Below are positions 7,629 through 15,429 of a stretch of 64,000 nucleotides of DNA, one piece after another. The translations under genes were made by a program, and so were the position numbers. The notes below the pieces were generated by a model. It did not search any database. It saw only the letters and a program-made list of their open reading frames with translations, and was not told where the DNA came from. This DNA comes from Gaiellasilicea sp963749515 (GTDB lineage: Bacteria > Actinomycetota > Thermoleophilia > Gaiellales > Gaiellaceae). The stretch spans positions 1-64,000 of the forward strand of contig CAVVMR010000014.1 of assembly GCA_963749515.1 (NCBI GenBank), written 5' to 3'. Each line of letters starts with the position of its first letter. Position 1 is the first letter of the stretch.

Positions 7629-8197
7629 TGCTCGTCGAGCGTTGGCGCATGCTCCTGGCGGACGAGAGCGGCTTCACGCTGCCCGAGTTGCTGACCTCGA
7701 TGGCGATCCTCCTGACCATCATGACCGCCTTCACCGGTCTTCTCGTCTCGACGTCCAGGGCGGAGCTCAACATGAACAACCGCTTCCAGGCCCAGACCGA
7801 GGCCCAGCTCGGGTTGACCAAGCTGCGCCGCGAGGTGCACTGCGCGAGCCTCGCCGTGGTCGCCGCCGGCCCACCCGGTGCCCAGCGCGCAACGCTCACT
7901 CTCAACTCGGCGTGTCCGACTGCGGGCGCCGGCACGACGATCACCTGGTGCACGGTTCAGAACGGGACGAGCCGCTACGGTCTCTGGCGCTATGTCGGCG
8001 CCGCCTGCAGCGGCACCGGTGTGAAGGTGGCGGACTACCTGAGCACCGCAAGCCCGTTTACGTACACGGCGCAGACGACGGCGAGCCTCGCAACGCTCGG
8101 CGTGCAGTTCGACATCAACCTGACGCCGACCACCCATCCTGAGAGCCGCTTCAGGGTCAAGGACGACCTCGTGCTGCGGAACAGCACACGGACCTAG
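7628..8197 (+). CDS. minor prepilin (PilW/GspJ-like)
   Basis: A 189-residue type IV prepilin. The leader ends in DESG, cleaved before FTLPEL, with Glu5 of the mature protein present and a hydrophobic helix following (LLTSMAILLTIMTAFTGLLV). The globular part has Cys residues at CPTAGAG, WCTVQN and ACSGTG that may form disulfides. ATG 7628 overlaps the preceding stop as TGATG; GTG 7625 is an in-frame alternative. Minor pilins of this class prime pilus assembly. It lies directly upstream of a PilX/GspK-like gene, the usual minor-pilin order. Confidence 0.85.
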   Translation: MLVERWRMLLADESGFTLPELLTSMAILLTIMTAFTGLLVSTSRAELNMNNRFQAQTEAQLGLTKLRREVHCASLAVVAAGPPGAQRATLTLNSACPTAGAGTTITWCTVQNGTSRYGLWRYVGAACSGTGVKVADYLSTASPFTYTAQTTASLATLGVQFDINLTPTTHPESRFRVKDDLVLRNSTRT

Positions 8198-8205
8198 GAG
8201 AGCTC

Positions 8206-10266
8206 ATGAAGTTGTTTCGAAACGAGCGCGGATTTGCGCTGCCCCTCGCACTGCTCGTGCTGGTGACGACGAGCGCCATCCTGGTGACGGCGATCACGAC
8301 CACCAGCTCGACCGGCCGAACGGCCAACCTCGGCAAGACGGCTGCGAGTGCGGAGGCGCTGGCCGAGGCGGGCCTCGCCAACGGTGTCGCGATCCTGGCC
8401 AAGCCCGGCCAGGACATGAACGATCCGAACCTGTTCCCGCACACGCTGGCGACTGCGATCGACTACACCATCGGCGCAGGCACGGCCAAGCTCTGGGGCG
8501 TCTACGACAATACGAACAAGGTGTGGACGCTGACGGCGCTCGGGTCGCTTGCGAACCCGACGGGCGGTACGGCTGTCACGAAGACCATCTCGAGAACCGT
8601 CCAGGTCAAGGGAATCGCGCGCGGCGCGACCGTGCCGGAGTGGAGCAGGTTCATCCACGACGACGCGAGCACCTGCTTCACGATCGACACCGTGACAATC
8701 CCGGGGGCAGTCGCCTCGCGAGGGCCCATGTGCCTCGTCAGGGGCGGCAACGTCGCCACGAACACGACCGGCGCTGCGACCACGGTCGGCGTCGGCACGA
8801 ACCTCACCGTCCAAGGCCCCGATGTCAACAGCGCCTGGCGCACGGCCCCCACCGTCGCGAACGTCGGATGGTCGAATGCAACGGCGGCGTTCCTGGCGAC
8901 GACCGACTCCAGCCGGACGACCGACTCCCTCAACACCAACACTCAGAGCGGCAACCTCGACCTCACCGGGTTCTTTGTCGGGGCCAACATTCCGAGCACC
9001 GCGTACATCCGCGGCATCCAGGTCGAGATCGTCCGGAGAGCGGACAACTCGAACGTCAACGACGAGGACGTGCTCCTACTCAAGGCGGGGTCGACGACCG
9101 GAATCACCGACCACGCGAGCGGGACGAACTGGCCGACCAGCGACGGCACGGCCACCTACGGCGACACGGACGACCTCTGGGGAACCACCTGGACCCCCGC
9201 CCAGATCAACGCGTCGAACTTCGGCGTCCGGCTCAGGGTGGACAACGACAGCTCAGGCACGCGCTTGGCCTCGATCAACCGCGTCCGCATCACGGTCACC
9301 TACTCGTCCGATCCGGCAGCGGCGATCGGAAGCTCGGGCAGCCCGATCCTGCGAGCCGACATCGGCGGCACCTGCAAGCTGAACAACGGGACTGCCGGGA
9401 CCCCCTGCACGAGCGCCCACCGCGTCTACGCGACGACGATCGCGGGCGCGCCGCCCACGCTCGTCAAGCCGCAGATCGACCTCCCGTGGTGGTGGAAGAA
9501 CGCCAAGCCTGGGCCGAAGTACCCGTGCACCGAGGCCGGGAACTCCTTCCCGAACGGCTTCGACAACGACGCGGGGGCGACCTCCACTCCGAACAACAGC
9601 ATCGGCGGCTCGGCCGAGATCACGCCAATGAACGCCAGCTACACGTGCCAGGTGAAGGAGAACGGCGTGCTCAAGGGCGAGATCTCCTGGAACCACAGCA
9701 CCCACGTCCTCACGGTCTACGGGACGATCTACATCGACGGCGACATCCGCTTCGACGACAACGGCCAGATCGTCCACTACCAGGGCCGCGCGATCATCTA
9801 CGCGAGCGACGACACCGAGTTCGACGAGCGCGTCTGCGCGGGCGGGACCGGCATGACGAACTGTGCCGCCAGTGCAGCGACCATGGCTTCGTGGAACCCC
9901 TCCACCGATCTCCTGACGATCCTCGCCGGCAACCTCTCGACCTCACAGCCGTGCTGCCCGCTGCAGGAGAACGCGGAGTTCGACCACTCGCTGCAGGGCA
10001 GCGACTCGAGCCAGGGCGACGATCCCGCAGCACCGGGTGCGTTCCAGGGGATCGTGTACGCGGCGGGGAACTGCCAGATCCACGAGCAGTTCCTGATCAG
10101 CGGGCCGGTGATCTGCAACCGGATCAGCATCTCGGAAGGCGACGAAACCACCTTCCCGGTCTTCTCGGCGTTCCCACCGCTGGGCTCGCTCGTGGACGGA
10201 TCCATCTATCTCAATCCGGACAACGCCGACACCTTTGCGATGGAGCTCGGGCCCCAGACGGGCTAG
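8206..10266 (+). CDS. large PilX/GspK-like pilus assembly protein
   Basis: A 686-residue protein with a pilin-like N-terminus (NERGFALPLALLVLVTTSA) typical of PilX proteins: hydrophobic helix but no Glu at mature position 5, as in GspK/PilX tip subunits. The first 130 residues form the PilX region. Residues about 200-370 form a Thr/Asn/Asp-rich beta-type domain, followed by a Cys-containing region with LPWWWKNAKPG and repeated acidic loops. It is far larger than classical PilX (about 200 residues), which suggests an adhesive or tip domain. AGGAG at the previous stop serves as ribosome site. It is the last pilin gene before the prepilin peptidase. Confidence 0.8.
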   Translation: MKLFRNERGFALPLALLVLVTTSAILVTAITTTSSTGRTANLGKTAASAEALAEAGLANGVAILAKPGQDMNDPNLFPHTLATAIDYTIGAGTAKLWGVYDNTNKVWTLTALGSLANPTGGTAVTKTISRTVQVKGIARGATVPEWSRFIHDDASTCFTIDTVTIPGAVASRGPMCLVRGGNVATNTTGAATTVGVGTNLTVQGPDVNSAWRTAPTVANVGWSNATAAFLATTDSSRTTDSLNTNTQSGNLDLTGFFVGANIPSTAYIRGIQVEIVRRADNSNVNDEDVLLLKAGSTTGITDHASGTNWPTSDGTATYGDTDDLWGTTWTPAQINASNFGVRLRVDNDSSGTRLASINRVRITVTYSSDPAAAIGSSGSPILRADIGGTCKLNNGTAGTPCTSAHRVYATTIAGAPPTLVKPQIDLPWWWKNAKPGPKYPCTEAGNSFPNGFDNDAGATSTPNNSIGGSAEITPMNASYTCQVKENGVLKGEISWNHSTHVLTVYGTIYIDGDIRFDDNGQIVHYQGRAIIYASDDTEFDERVCAGGTGMTNCAASAATMASWNPSTDLLTILAGNLSTSQPCCPLQENAEFDHSLQGSDSSQGDDPAAPGAFQGIVYAAGNCQIHEQFLISGPVICNRISISEGDETTFPVFSAFPPLGSLVDGSIYLNPDNADTFAMELGPQTG

Positions 10267-10282
10267 CGCCCGCGCAACGTCG

Positions 10283-11029
10283 ATGTCGTTCTCGCTCGCT
10301 GCAATCGCCTTCGTTCCTGGACTTGCAGTCGGGAGCTTCCTCAACGTCGTCGCAGCGCGCGTGCCGCGGAAGCGTTCGATCGTGTCGCCGGGATCGGCCT
10401 GCATGAGCTGCGGCGCCGAGCTCGCGTGGTACGACAACGTGCCTGTGCTCTCCTATCTCCGGCTCCGCGGACGCTGCCGCGGCTGTGGGACGCCGATCGG
10501 CGTGGTCTATCCGGCCGTCGAGCTGCTCGCTGCGCTCCTCGTCGCCGCCAGCTTCCTCGTGTTCGGCACCAGCGGCGATGCATTCGTCGCGTCGTTCTTC
10601 TGCCTCGCGCTCGTCACCGTCTCGGCAACGGATCTCTCCCACCGGATCGTGCCGAACATGGTCGTGCTGCCCGCGGCGGTCGTCGTGCTCGTCGCCCAGA
10701 CCGCGCTCCACCCGAGCGCAGAGTGGGCGCTCGGAGCGTTCGGCGCATCGCTCTTTCTCTTCCTGGCGGCGCTCGCCTACCCCCAGGGAATGGGCATGGG
10801 TGACGTGAAGCTTGCGCTCCTGCTCGGGGCGATGGTCGGTCGCAACGTGCCTGTGGCGCTGATGGTGGGGATGATCGCCGCCCTCGTGCCGTCGTTCGTC
10901 CTGTTCGTGCAGCACGGCAGCAAGGCGCGGAAAATGGGAATTCCGTTCGCGCCGTTTCTGGCGCTCGGTGGCATCGTCGCCCTGTTCTTCGGCGACGAAG
11001 TACTCGATGCATATCTGACGTTCTTCTAG
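10283..11029 (+). CDS. pilD: prepilin peptidase / N-methyltransferase (PilD)
   Basis: This 248-residue polytopic aspartic protease removes prepilin leaders and methylates the new N-terminus. The N-terminal methylase-type domain has GSFLNVVAARVPR and two Cys pairs, CMSC and CRGCG, expected to bind zinc. Catalytic Asp residues lie in SATDLSHRIVPN and GMGDVKLALLLG, the GxGD motif. About eight membrane segments are evident. ATG 10283 was chosen because the methionine-preceding residues in the longer frame are not membrane-like and FSLAAIAFVPGLAVGSFLNV is the usual N-terminus. It closes the first pilus operon; a fresh promoter precedes pilB. Confidence 0.94.
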   Translation: MSFSLAAIAFVPGLAVGSFLNVVAARVPRKRSIVSPGSACMSCGAELAWYDNVPVLSYLRLRGRCRGCGTPIGVVYPAVELLAALLVAASFLVFGTSGDAFVASFFCLALVTVSATDLSHRIVPNMVVLPAAVVVLVAQTALHPSAEWALGAFGASLFLFLAALAYPQGMGMGDVKLALLLGAMVGRNVPVALMVGMIAALVPSFVLFVQHGSKARKMGIPFAPFLALGGIVALFFGDEVLDAYLTFF

Positions 11030-11092
11030 GCAAGCGAATCGCGTAGGAAACGCGCTGCGGCAAGCGCGAGTGCTTTCAGGCCCGGCGTGAGG

Positions 11093-11120
11093 TCAAGGGA
11101 CCGGCCAGGCCTGCCGATAA
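11093..11120 (+). promoter_or_regulatory. sigma-28-like promoter of pilB
   Basis: TCAA (11093-11096), a 16-base spacer and GCCGATAA (11113-11120) match the FliA/WhiG-type element seen at the other pilus units; the downstream box equals the consensus. The start codon at 11135 is 15 bases further on. Confidence 0.68.
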
Positions 11121-11134
11121 CTCGAACGAGGGAT

Positions 11135-12931
11135 ATGGACATCGAGCGTCCGTCAAAACTGCGCACGGTCGGCAAGACCGACAAGGACACTGACGCCGCC
11201 GGCGCGCAGCGTCTCGGCTCGGGCATCGCGATCAACACGATGGCCGAGCTGGTCGTCGATCTGCTCTCCGCGACCGGCCTGATCTCGCCCGACCAGCTCG
11301 CGCTGGTCCGCGGCCGAGCGGGGCACGGGTCCCTTGCGCAGGCGATCGTCGACGAGGGCGTCGCCCCGCCCGAAGGGATCGCCCGCTCGCTCGCCGTCCG
11401 CTACCAGGTGGCCCTCGTCGACCTGGCTCTCACCGGCGTCGCGAGGGACGCTGCAGATCAGATTCCGCTGCACGTGCTCGAGCGCGTGGTGGCGATTCCG
11501 TACGGGCTCGCGAGCGGCGTGCTGCGCGTCGCCGTCGCCGACCCGGGAAACCTGCACGGGATCGACGAGCTCCGGCTCGCGACCAAGTACCAGCTCGAGC
11601 TCGGCGTCGCTTCGAGCGAGGACATCCTCGCCGAGCTGCGCCGCATGGCGCGAGCCTCCGAGGCCTTCGGCGCCCGCGCGGTGCTCGAGGAAGCCGAGGA
11701 CGAGTTCGAGGAAGGGGAGGACGAGAGCGACGATCTCGAGGCCGAGGACGGCGTCTCCGACGCGCCCCTCGTCCGGCTCGTCAACTCGATCATCTTCCAG
11801 GCTGCCGAGGACGGCGCCTCCGACGTCCACTTCGAGCCGCAGGAGGACGCGCTTGTCGTCCGCTTCCGCGTCGACGGCGTTCTCGCCGAGGTGCAGCGGA
11901 TCCCGCGGCGGATGGCGCCGGGCGTCACAACGCGCCTGAAAGTCCTTGCGAAGCTGGACATCGCCGAGCGGCGGAAGCCGCAGGACGGCCGCATCTCGCT
12001 GAACGCCGCCGCCGCCGGACGGATGCTCGACATCCGTGTCGCGACCCTGCCGACCGTCGAAGGCGAGAAGGTCGTGATGCGACTCCTCGACAAGTCGAGG
12101 CGGGCGCCGACGCTCGAGGAGCTCGGCCTCGCGGACGAAATGCGTGCGCGGCTTGCAGACATCGTCGCGCGGCCGACCGGCGCGCTGCTCGTCACCGGGC
12201 CGACCGGCTCCGGTAAGTCGACGACGCTCTACGCGGCGCTGACGACGATCAACCGGCCCGAGGTCAACATCATCACCGTCGAGGACCCGGTCGAGTACAG
12301 ACTGGCAGGCGTGAACCAGGTGCAGATCAACGTCCGCGCCGGGCTCACCTTCGCCTCCGCCCTGCGGTCGATCCTGCGCTCCGACCCCGACGTCGTGATG
12401 GTCGGCGAGATCCGGGACGGCGAGACGGCGAAGATCTCGATCGAGGCCGCCCTCACCGGTCACTTCGTGCTCTCGACGCTGCACACGAACGACGCGCCGA
12501 GCACGATCACCCGCTTGAACGAGATGGGCGTGGAGCCCTTCCTCACGGGCGCAGCCGTCACCGGCGTGCTCGCCCAGCGGCTGGCGCGAAAGCTCTGCCC
12601 GCACTGCTGCGAGATGTATCAGCCTTCGGTCGAGGAACTGCTCCAGTCGCGGGTCGCCTCCGACGTGGCGCTCGCCTCCGACGGGATGGCCTTCTACCGC
12701 AAGCGCGGGTGTCCGCGCTGCAACCAGAGCGGCTACAAGGGCCGGGTCGGCATCTACCAGCTGCTCACGATGACCGAGTCGATCGCAGCGCTCGCGGTCG
12801 CCCGCGCCAGCCGCGAAGAGGTCGAGCGGGCTGCGATGGACGCCGGCATGCGGTCACTGTGGGACGACGGCCTCGCGAAGGTCGCGGGCGGCTTGACGTC
12901 GGTCGAAGAGCTCGCGCGCGTCCTCGTCTAG
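11135..12931 (+). CDS. pilB: type IV pilus assembly ATPase PilB
   Basis: This 598-residue GspE/PilB-family ATPase drives pilus extension. An MshEN/GspE N-terminal domain (about 45-185) is followed by an acidic linker (EEAEDEFEEGEDESDDLEAE) and the ATPase core. Walker A GPTGSGKST is at about 355-363, the Asp box TVEDPVEY follows, Walker B region DPDVVMVGEIRDGE and the His box HFVLSTLHTND are intact. The zinc tetracysteine is CPHCC near 488 and CPRC near 527; such a zinc site separates PilB/GspE from PilT. ATG 11135 is preceded by GAGGG and lies 15 bases after the promoter box. The stop at 12929 is followed 10 bases later by an inverted-repeat arm. Confidence 0.95.
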   Translation: MDIERPSKLRTVGKTDKDTDAAGAQRLGSGIAINTMAELVVDLLSATGLISPDQLALVRGRAGHGSLAQAIVDEGVAPPEGIARSLAVRYQVALVDLALTGVARDAADQIPLHVLERVVAIPYGLASGVLRVAVADPGNLHGIDELRLATKYQLELGVASSEDILAELRRMARASEAFGARAVLEEAEDEFEEGEDESDDLEAEDGVSDAPLVRLVNSIIFQAAEDGASDVHFEPQEDALVVRFRVDGVLAEVQRIPRRMAPGVTTRLKVLAKLDIAERRKPQDGRISLNAAAAGRMLDIRVATLPTVEGEKVVMRLLDKSRRAPTLEELGLADEMRARLADIVARPTGALLVTGPTGSGKSTTLYAALTTINRPEVNIITVEDPVEYRLAGVNQVQINVRAGLTFASALRSILRSDPDVVMVGEIRDGETAKISIEAALTGHFVLSTLHTNDAPSTITRLNEMGVEPFLTGAAVTGVLAQRLARKLCPHCCEMYQPSVEELLQSRVASDVALASDGMAFYRKRGCPRCNQSGYKGRVGIYQLLTMTESIAALAVARASREEVERAAMDAGMRSLWDDGLAKVAGGLTSVEELARVLV

Positions 12932-12940
12932 CGCCGAACG

Positions 12941-13353
12941 ACGCCTTGTGTTCCTGTAACACAAGCGAGCCTTTCACCACCCATTCGCGACACTCTCGTG
13001 ACACCTGCCGCGGCACGCTGAAGAGGTGCGCGCAGCGATCTCCCCGAACGATCCCCGGCTCGTAGCGCTCGTCGGCGCGCTCGACGAGGAGGATCTGCCG
13101 GCCGCCGAGACGTGCCGGCGCGTGGGTGCGGCGGCCGAGGAGCTCGGCTTGATGCGGCCGAGCTACGGGCACGTGCGGCGGATCGTTCGGATCGAACGCC
13201 GGCGGCGGCGACTGCGTCACGACGCGCGGCAGGTGCTGGCCGGAACGCTGTCCACCTCCGCCGCCGGGCTTGCTCCGAGCGTCCTCCTGGTGCTCGAGCG
13301 GCTGCGGGAGCTCCAGCGTGCCGAGGAGCTTGTGTTACAGGAACACAAGGCGT
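12941..13353. repeat. 413-bp unit bounded by perfect 26-bp inverted repeats
   Basis: Bases 12941-12966 are the exact reverse complement of 13328-13353. Each arm is itself a hairpin: an 8-bp stem around a 5-base loop, with core TTGTGTT-CCTGT-AACACAA in the left arm. The left arm begins 10 bases after the pilB stop and could act as its terminator; the right arm is coding sequence of the small HTH ORF between them. No target-site duplication is apparent. It may be a MITE-like element or paired binding sites for the enclosed protein. Confidence 0.9.
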
Positions 13354-13382
13354 TCGCGCGGCGGGCTGATCCGCTGGGGTAG
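13026..13382 (+). CDS. small HTH-like hypothetical protein within the inverted-repeat unit
   Basis: The 118-residue product starts RAAISPNDPRLVALVGAL and contains a predicted helix-turn-helix-like stretch, AAETCRRVGAAAEELGLMRP followed by SYGHVRRIVRIERRRRRLRH, then a Ser/Leu-rich helix and a tail encoded partly by the right inverted repeat (residues about 101-109). I infer DNA binding from the basic helix-rich composition. GTG 13026 has a purine-rich AAGAG immediately upstream, too close for a good ribosome site, so the start is uncertain. It lies inside the 413-bp inverted-repeat unit between pilB and the convergent 13391-14235 genes. Confidence 0.6.
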   Translation: MRAAISPNDPRLVALVGALDEEDLPAAETCRRVGAAAEELGLMRPSYGHVRRIVRIERRRRRLRHDARQVLAGTLSTSAAGLAPSVLLVLERLRELQRAEELVLQEHKAFARRADPLG

Positions 13383-13390
13383 CGGCGCTG

Positions 13391-13651
13391 CTACTGGGCC
13401 TGGACGTCGCAGCCGAGAACCATCAGAGCCTCGACGGCCTCGGTCACGAACTGCGTCGCCTGGACAGCGTTCGCGAACGTATAGGGCCCGGCCTCGATCA
13501 TCTCGCCGGGATTGGCGCCGGCGGGGAATACCTCGGTCTCGACGATGCACGAGTCGCCGTGGTCGACGGCGCGGAGCACCGCAACCGACCGGCCGTCCTT
13601 GCGTGCGTGGCGGATGAAGAGCTCCCGCTCGGGCTGCGCAGCCGAGCTCAC
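13391..13651 (-). CDS. conserved-looking small hypothetical protein, pilus-linked
   Basis: I do not recognise this 86-residue protein. It begins SSAAQPERELFIRHARKDG and contains SVAVLRAVDHGDSCIVETEV, then GPYTFANAVQATQFVTEAVE and a C-terminal Cys. The pattern of beta strands then a helix suggests a small alpha/beta cytosolic fold with no signal or membrane segment. GTG 13651 overlaps the stop of the upstream gene (GTGA), so the two are translationally coupled and share the sigma-28-like promoter at 14242-14268. That places it in the pilus regulon. Confidence 0.65.
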   Translation of the reverse strand: MSSAAQPERELFIRHARKDGRSVAVLRAVDHGDSCIVETEVFPAGANPGEMIEAGPYTFANAVQATQFVTEAVEALMVLGCDVQAQ

Positions 13652-14235
13652 GACGCGGCGTTCGACGCAGCCTGGGCGACCGTCTCGCGGTCCACGAAGC
13701 CCTCGAGCGCGAGCACGACCTCGCCCGACCGCTTGAGGACGAGCAGGCTGGGCTGCTCGACGCCGTTCAGCTTGGTCAGGACGGCGTGGGCGACTTTCTC
13801 GTTCAGGACGTTGAGCGAGAGATAGCCCGCACCGCCGAGCTTCGCTCCTGCTTTGGCCTCGCCCGCTGCGAGCTCGTCGACGCGTGAGCCTGGAACGAGG
13901 AGAGAGACGACGAGGACCTTGTTCTGCGCCAGCGCTCTGTCGACCGCGAGCGGGAAGCCGGTGGGAGGAATCTTGGGAACGACCTTCTTCGGCACGACTT
14001 TCTTCGGCACGACCTTCTTCGGCGGGGCCGTGACAGGCGCCTTCGCCTTGGGCGCGACGGTCTTGACCACCGCTGGAGCCTTCGCCTTCGGTACCACCGC
14101 CGCCGCGGGGGGTGGCGCGAGCTCGCTTTCGGCGGCCGCACCGCGCCCGGCGGTGTAGATGAAGAGCAGGACGCCGACGAGCGCAAACGCCGCGACGAGC
14201 GCGAAGATGCGGACCTGTGGGCTGAGCTTTTCCAT
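13648..14235 (-). CDS. membrane-anchored protein with Lys/Pro repeats and a thioredoxin-like domain lacking CxxC
   Basis: A protein of about 195 residues. A single membrane anchor (IFALVAAFALVGVLLFIYTA) is followed by a Pro/Ala/Lys linker with three KKVVP-type repeats (about 73-90). The C-terminal domain of about 100 residues (NKVLVVSLLVPGSRVDELAA, then QPSLLVLKRSGEVVLALEGF) resembles a thioredoxin fold, but there is no Cys pair, so a redox role is unlikely. The linker resembles a wall-spanning spacer. ATG 14235 lies 7 bases after the promoter box at 14249-14242, which would give an almost leaderless mRNA; GTG 14238 is the alternative. Coupled to the 86-residue gene downstream. Confidence 0.72.
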   Translation of the reverse strand: MEKLSPQVRIFALVAAFALVGVLLFIYTAGRGAAAESELAPPPAAAVVPKAKAPAVVKTVAPKAKAPVTAPPKKVVPKKVVPKKVVPKIPPTGFPLAVDRALAQNKVLVVSLLVPGSRVDELAAGEAKAGAKLGGAGYLSLNVLNEKVAHAVLTKLNGVEQPSLLVLKRSGEVVLALEGFVDRETVAQAASNAAS

Positions 14236-14241
14236 CACTCT

Positions 14242-14268
14242 CTCTATCGGCAGTCGCGGGTTCGACTT
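14242..14268 (-). promoter_or_regulatory. sigma-28-like promoter for the 14235-13391 gene pair
   Basis: Read on the minus strand, TCAA (14268-14265) is followed after 15 bases by GCCGATAG (14249-14242). This equals the classical FliA/WhiG spacing; the other pilus copies have 16. The start codon is 7-10 bases downstream. Confidence 0.65.
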
Positions 14269-14277
14269 GAAGAAGAA

Positions 14278-14307
14278 GGAGGGGGCGCGGTTCCCCGCGC
14301 CCCCTCC
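14278..14307 (-). terminator. intrinsic terminator of the first major pilin gene
   Basis: A 13-bp perfect G+C stem (GGAGGGGGCGCGG with CCGCGCCCCCTCC, loop TTCC) is followed, in the minus-strand direction, by TTCTTCTTC. It lies about 30 bases past the pilin stop at 14337. Confidence 0.85.
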
Positions 14308-14336
14308 TCTCGAGCCGTTGGCCGCAGTCGCGGATC

Positions 14337-14735
14337 CTAGGCGCAGGGTCCGCTCACGTAGTTACCCGGAGTCGGGCGAACGATGTGCCAGGTCTGGCTG
14401 CCCTGGACATCCTGGAGGCAGTAGGACGTGGCGGTGAGCCACGCGCCAGCCGGGACGGTCACGCTCGGCGCGATGCCGGTGTCGATGGCGAGCAGGCCGG
14501 CCTTGGTCATCGTCAAGTAGGTGCCGTTGTCGGCGAAGTAGGCCTCCGCTGACGGGATCGCGGCCCGGATGTTCGCCTTGGCGGCCGCATCGTTGGCGCG
14601 CGTCTTGAAGCCGAGGTACGACGGCACCGCGATTGCCAGCAGGATGCCGATGATGATGATCACGACGAGAAGCTCGATCAGGGTGAAACCCTTCTCGCTC
14701 TTCGCATCGAGACGCTTGCGAATGACTGTAAGCAC
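14337..14735 (-). CDS. pilA: major type IV pilin, copy 1
   Basis: A 132-residue prepilin. The short basic leader ends EKG, cleaved before FTLIELLVVIIIIGILLAIA, with Glu5 intact. The mature protein is about 114 residues with a NIRAAIPSAEAYFADNGTY segment and two C-terminal Cys (YCLQ and GPCA) likely forming the D-loop disulfide. GTG 14735 was chosen: GGGAGA lies 8 bases upstream and both copies share this start. It is nearly identical to copy 2, differing mainly in the last 20 residues. No sigma-28-like box was found directly upstream, and copy 2 has its own terminator, so read-through or an unseen promoter must supply it. Confidence 0.93.
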   Translation of the reverse strand: MLTVIRKRLDAKSEKGFTLIELLVVIIIIGILLAIAVPSYLGFKTRANDAAAKANIRAAIPSAEAYFADNGTYLTMTKAGLLAIDTGIAPSVTVPAGAWLTATSYCLQDVQGSQTWHIVRPTPGNYVSGPCA

Positions 14736-14793
14736 TGGAGGTGTCTCCCTTCTGTTTCTTGGAGTTGCGGTTGTGGGGGTGGTTGAGCAAAGA

Positions 14794-14821
14794 GAGGGGG
14801 CGCGACGTTCCGCGCCCCCTC
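14794..14821 (-). terminator. intrinsic terminator between the two pilin genes
   Basis: An 11-bp perfect stem, GAGGGGGCGCG with CGCGCCCCCTC and a 6-base loop, lies about 30 bases after the copy 2 stop. It resembles the copy 1 terminator. In the minus direction it is followed by TTTGCTC, a weak T-run, so partial read-through into copy 1 is possible. Confidence 0.75.
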
Positions 14822-14850
14822 CCAATCAGACCGTCCTCTTCACGCTTGTG

Positions 14851-15249
14851 CTAGGCGCAGGCGCCGGACACGTAGGTGCCGGGGGTCGGGCGGTTGATAT
14901 GCCAGGTCGAGCTGCCCTGGACGTCCTGGAGGCAGTAGGTCGTGGCGGTGAGCCACGCGCCAGCCGGGACGGTCAGGCTCGGCGCGATGCCGGTGTCGAT
15001 GGCGAGCAGGCCGGCCTTGGTCATCGTCAAGTAGGTGCCGTTGTCGGCGAAGTAGGCCTCCGCTGACGGGATCGCGGCCCGGATGTTCGCCTTGGCGGCC
15101 GCATCGTTGGCGCGCGTCTTGAAGCCGAGGTACGACGGCACCGCGATTGCCAGCAGGATGCCGATGATGATGATCACGACGAGAAGCTCGATCAGGGTGA
15201 AACCCTTCTCGCTCTTCGCATCGAGACGCTTGCGAATGACTCTAAGCAC
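14851..15249 (-). CDS. pilA: major type IV pilin, copy 2
   Basis: A 132-residue prepilin with the same leader, FTLIELL cleavage region and C-terminal Cys pair (TYCLQ, GACA) as copy 1. DNA is identical over about 265 bp covering most of the gene, including synonymous sites; differences cluster at the third residue and in the last third (e.g. WHIN versus WHIV, GTYVSGACA versus GNYVSGPCA). GTG 15249 is preceded by an AGGAGAC site. It is the first of the pair in transcription order, so a promoter at 15297-15323 may drive both. Variable C-termini suggest surface-exposed diversification. Confidence 0.94.
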   Translation of the reverse strand: MLRVIRKRLDAKSEKGFTLIELLVVIIIIGILLAIAVPSYLGFKTRANDAAAKANIRAAIPSAEAYFADNGTYLTMTKAGLLAIDTGIAPSLTVPAGAWLTATTYCLQDVQGSSTWHINRPTPGTYVSGACA

Positions 15250-15296
15250 TGGAGGTGTCTCCTTCCGAGGGGACGGTCGTTGCGTAGCTGACCGGA

Positions 15297-15323
15297 CATC
15301 GGCCTGGGCACCCGGCCGGTAGA
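15297..15323 (-). promoter_or_regulatory. weak sigma-28-like promoter candidate for the pilin genes
   Basis: On the minus strand, TCTA (15323-15320), 16 bases, then GCCGATG (15303-15297) fits the pilus promoter pattern with a degenerate upstream box. It would give a leader of about 40 bases to the pilin start at 15249. I searched this leader for a c-di-GMP-I riboswitch and did not find its conserved core. Confidence 0.35.
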
Positions 15324-15429
15324 CCCCTCGAAAGGGGGAACACTCACCCACGGCATCCCCCGCGGTGGGTGACTCGGACCTCGAATCGGCGCGTGTGAGC
15401 AGCGCACGGCGAAGGTGCCGATACCTCAC

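Noticed and set aside
10080..10140. Insertion-sequence signature in the pilX region
   Set aside because: No transposase motif and no terminal repeats; the frame is continuous through the gene.
13328..13353. CRISPR-like repeat near 12941/13328
   Set aside because: Only two copies in inverted orientation, about 390 bases apart, with a gene between; no spacer periodicity and no cas genes.
15401..15424. An additional GCCGATA box at 15417 on the plus strand
   Set aside because: No TAAA/TCAA-like element lies 15-16 bases upstream, and a full promoter match is present 33 bases later.
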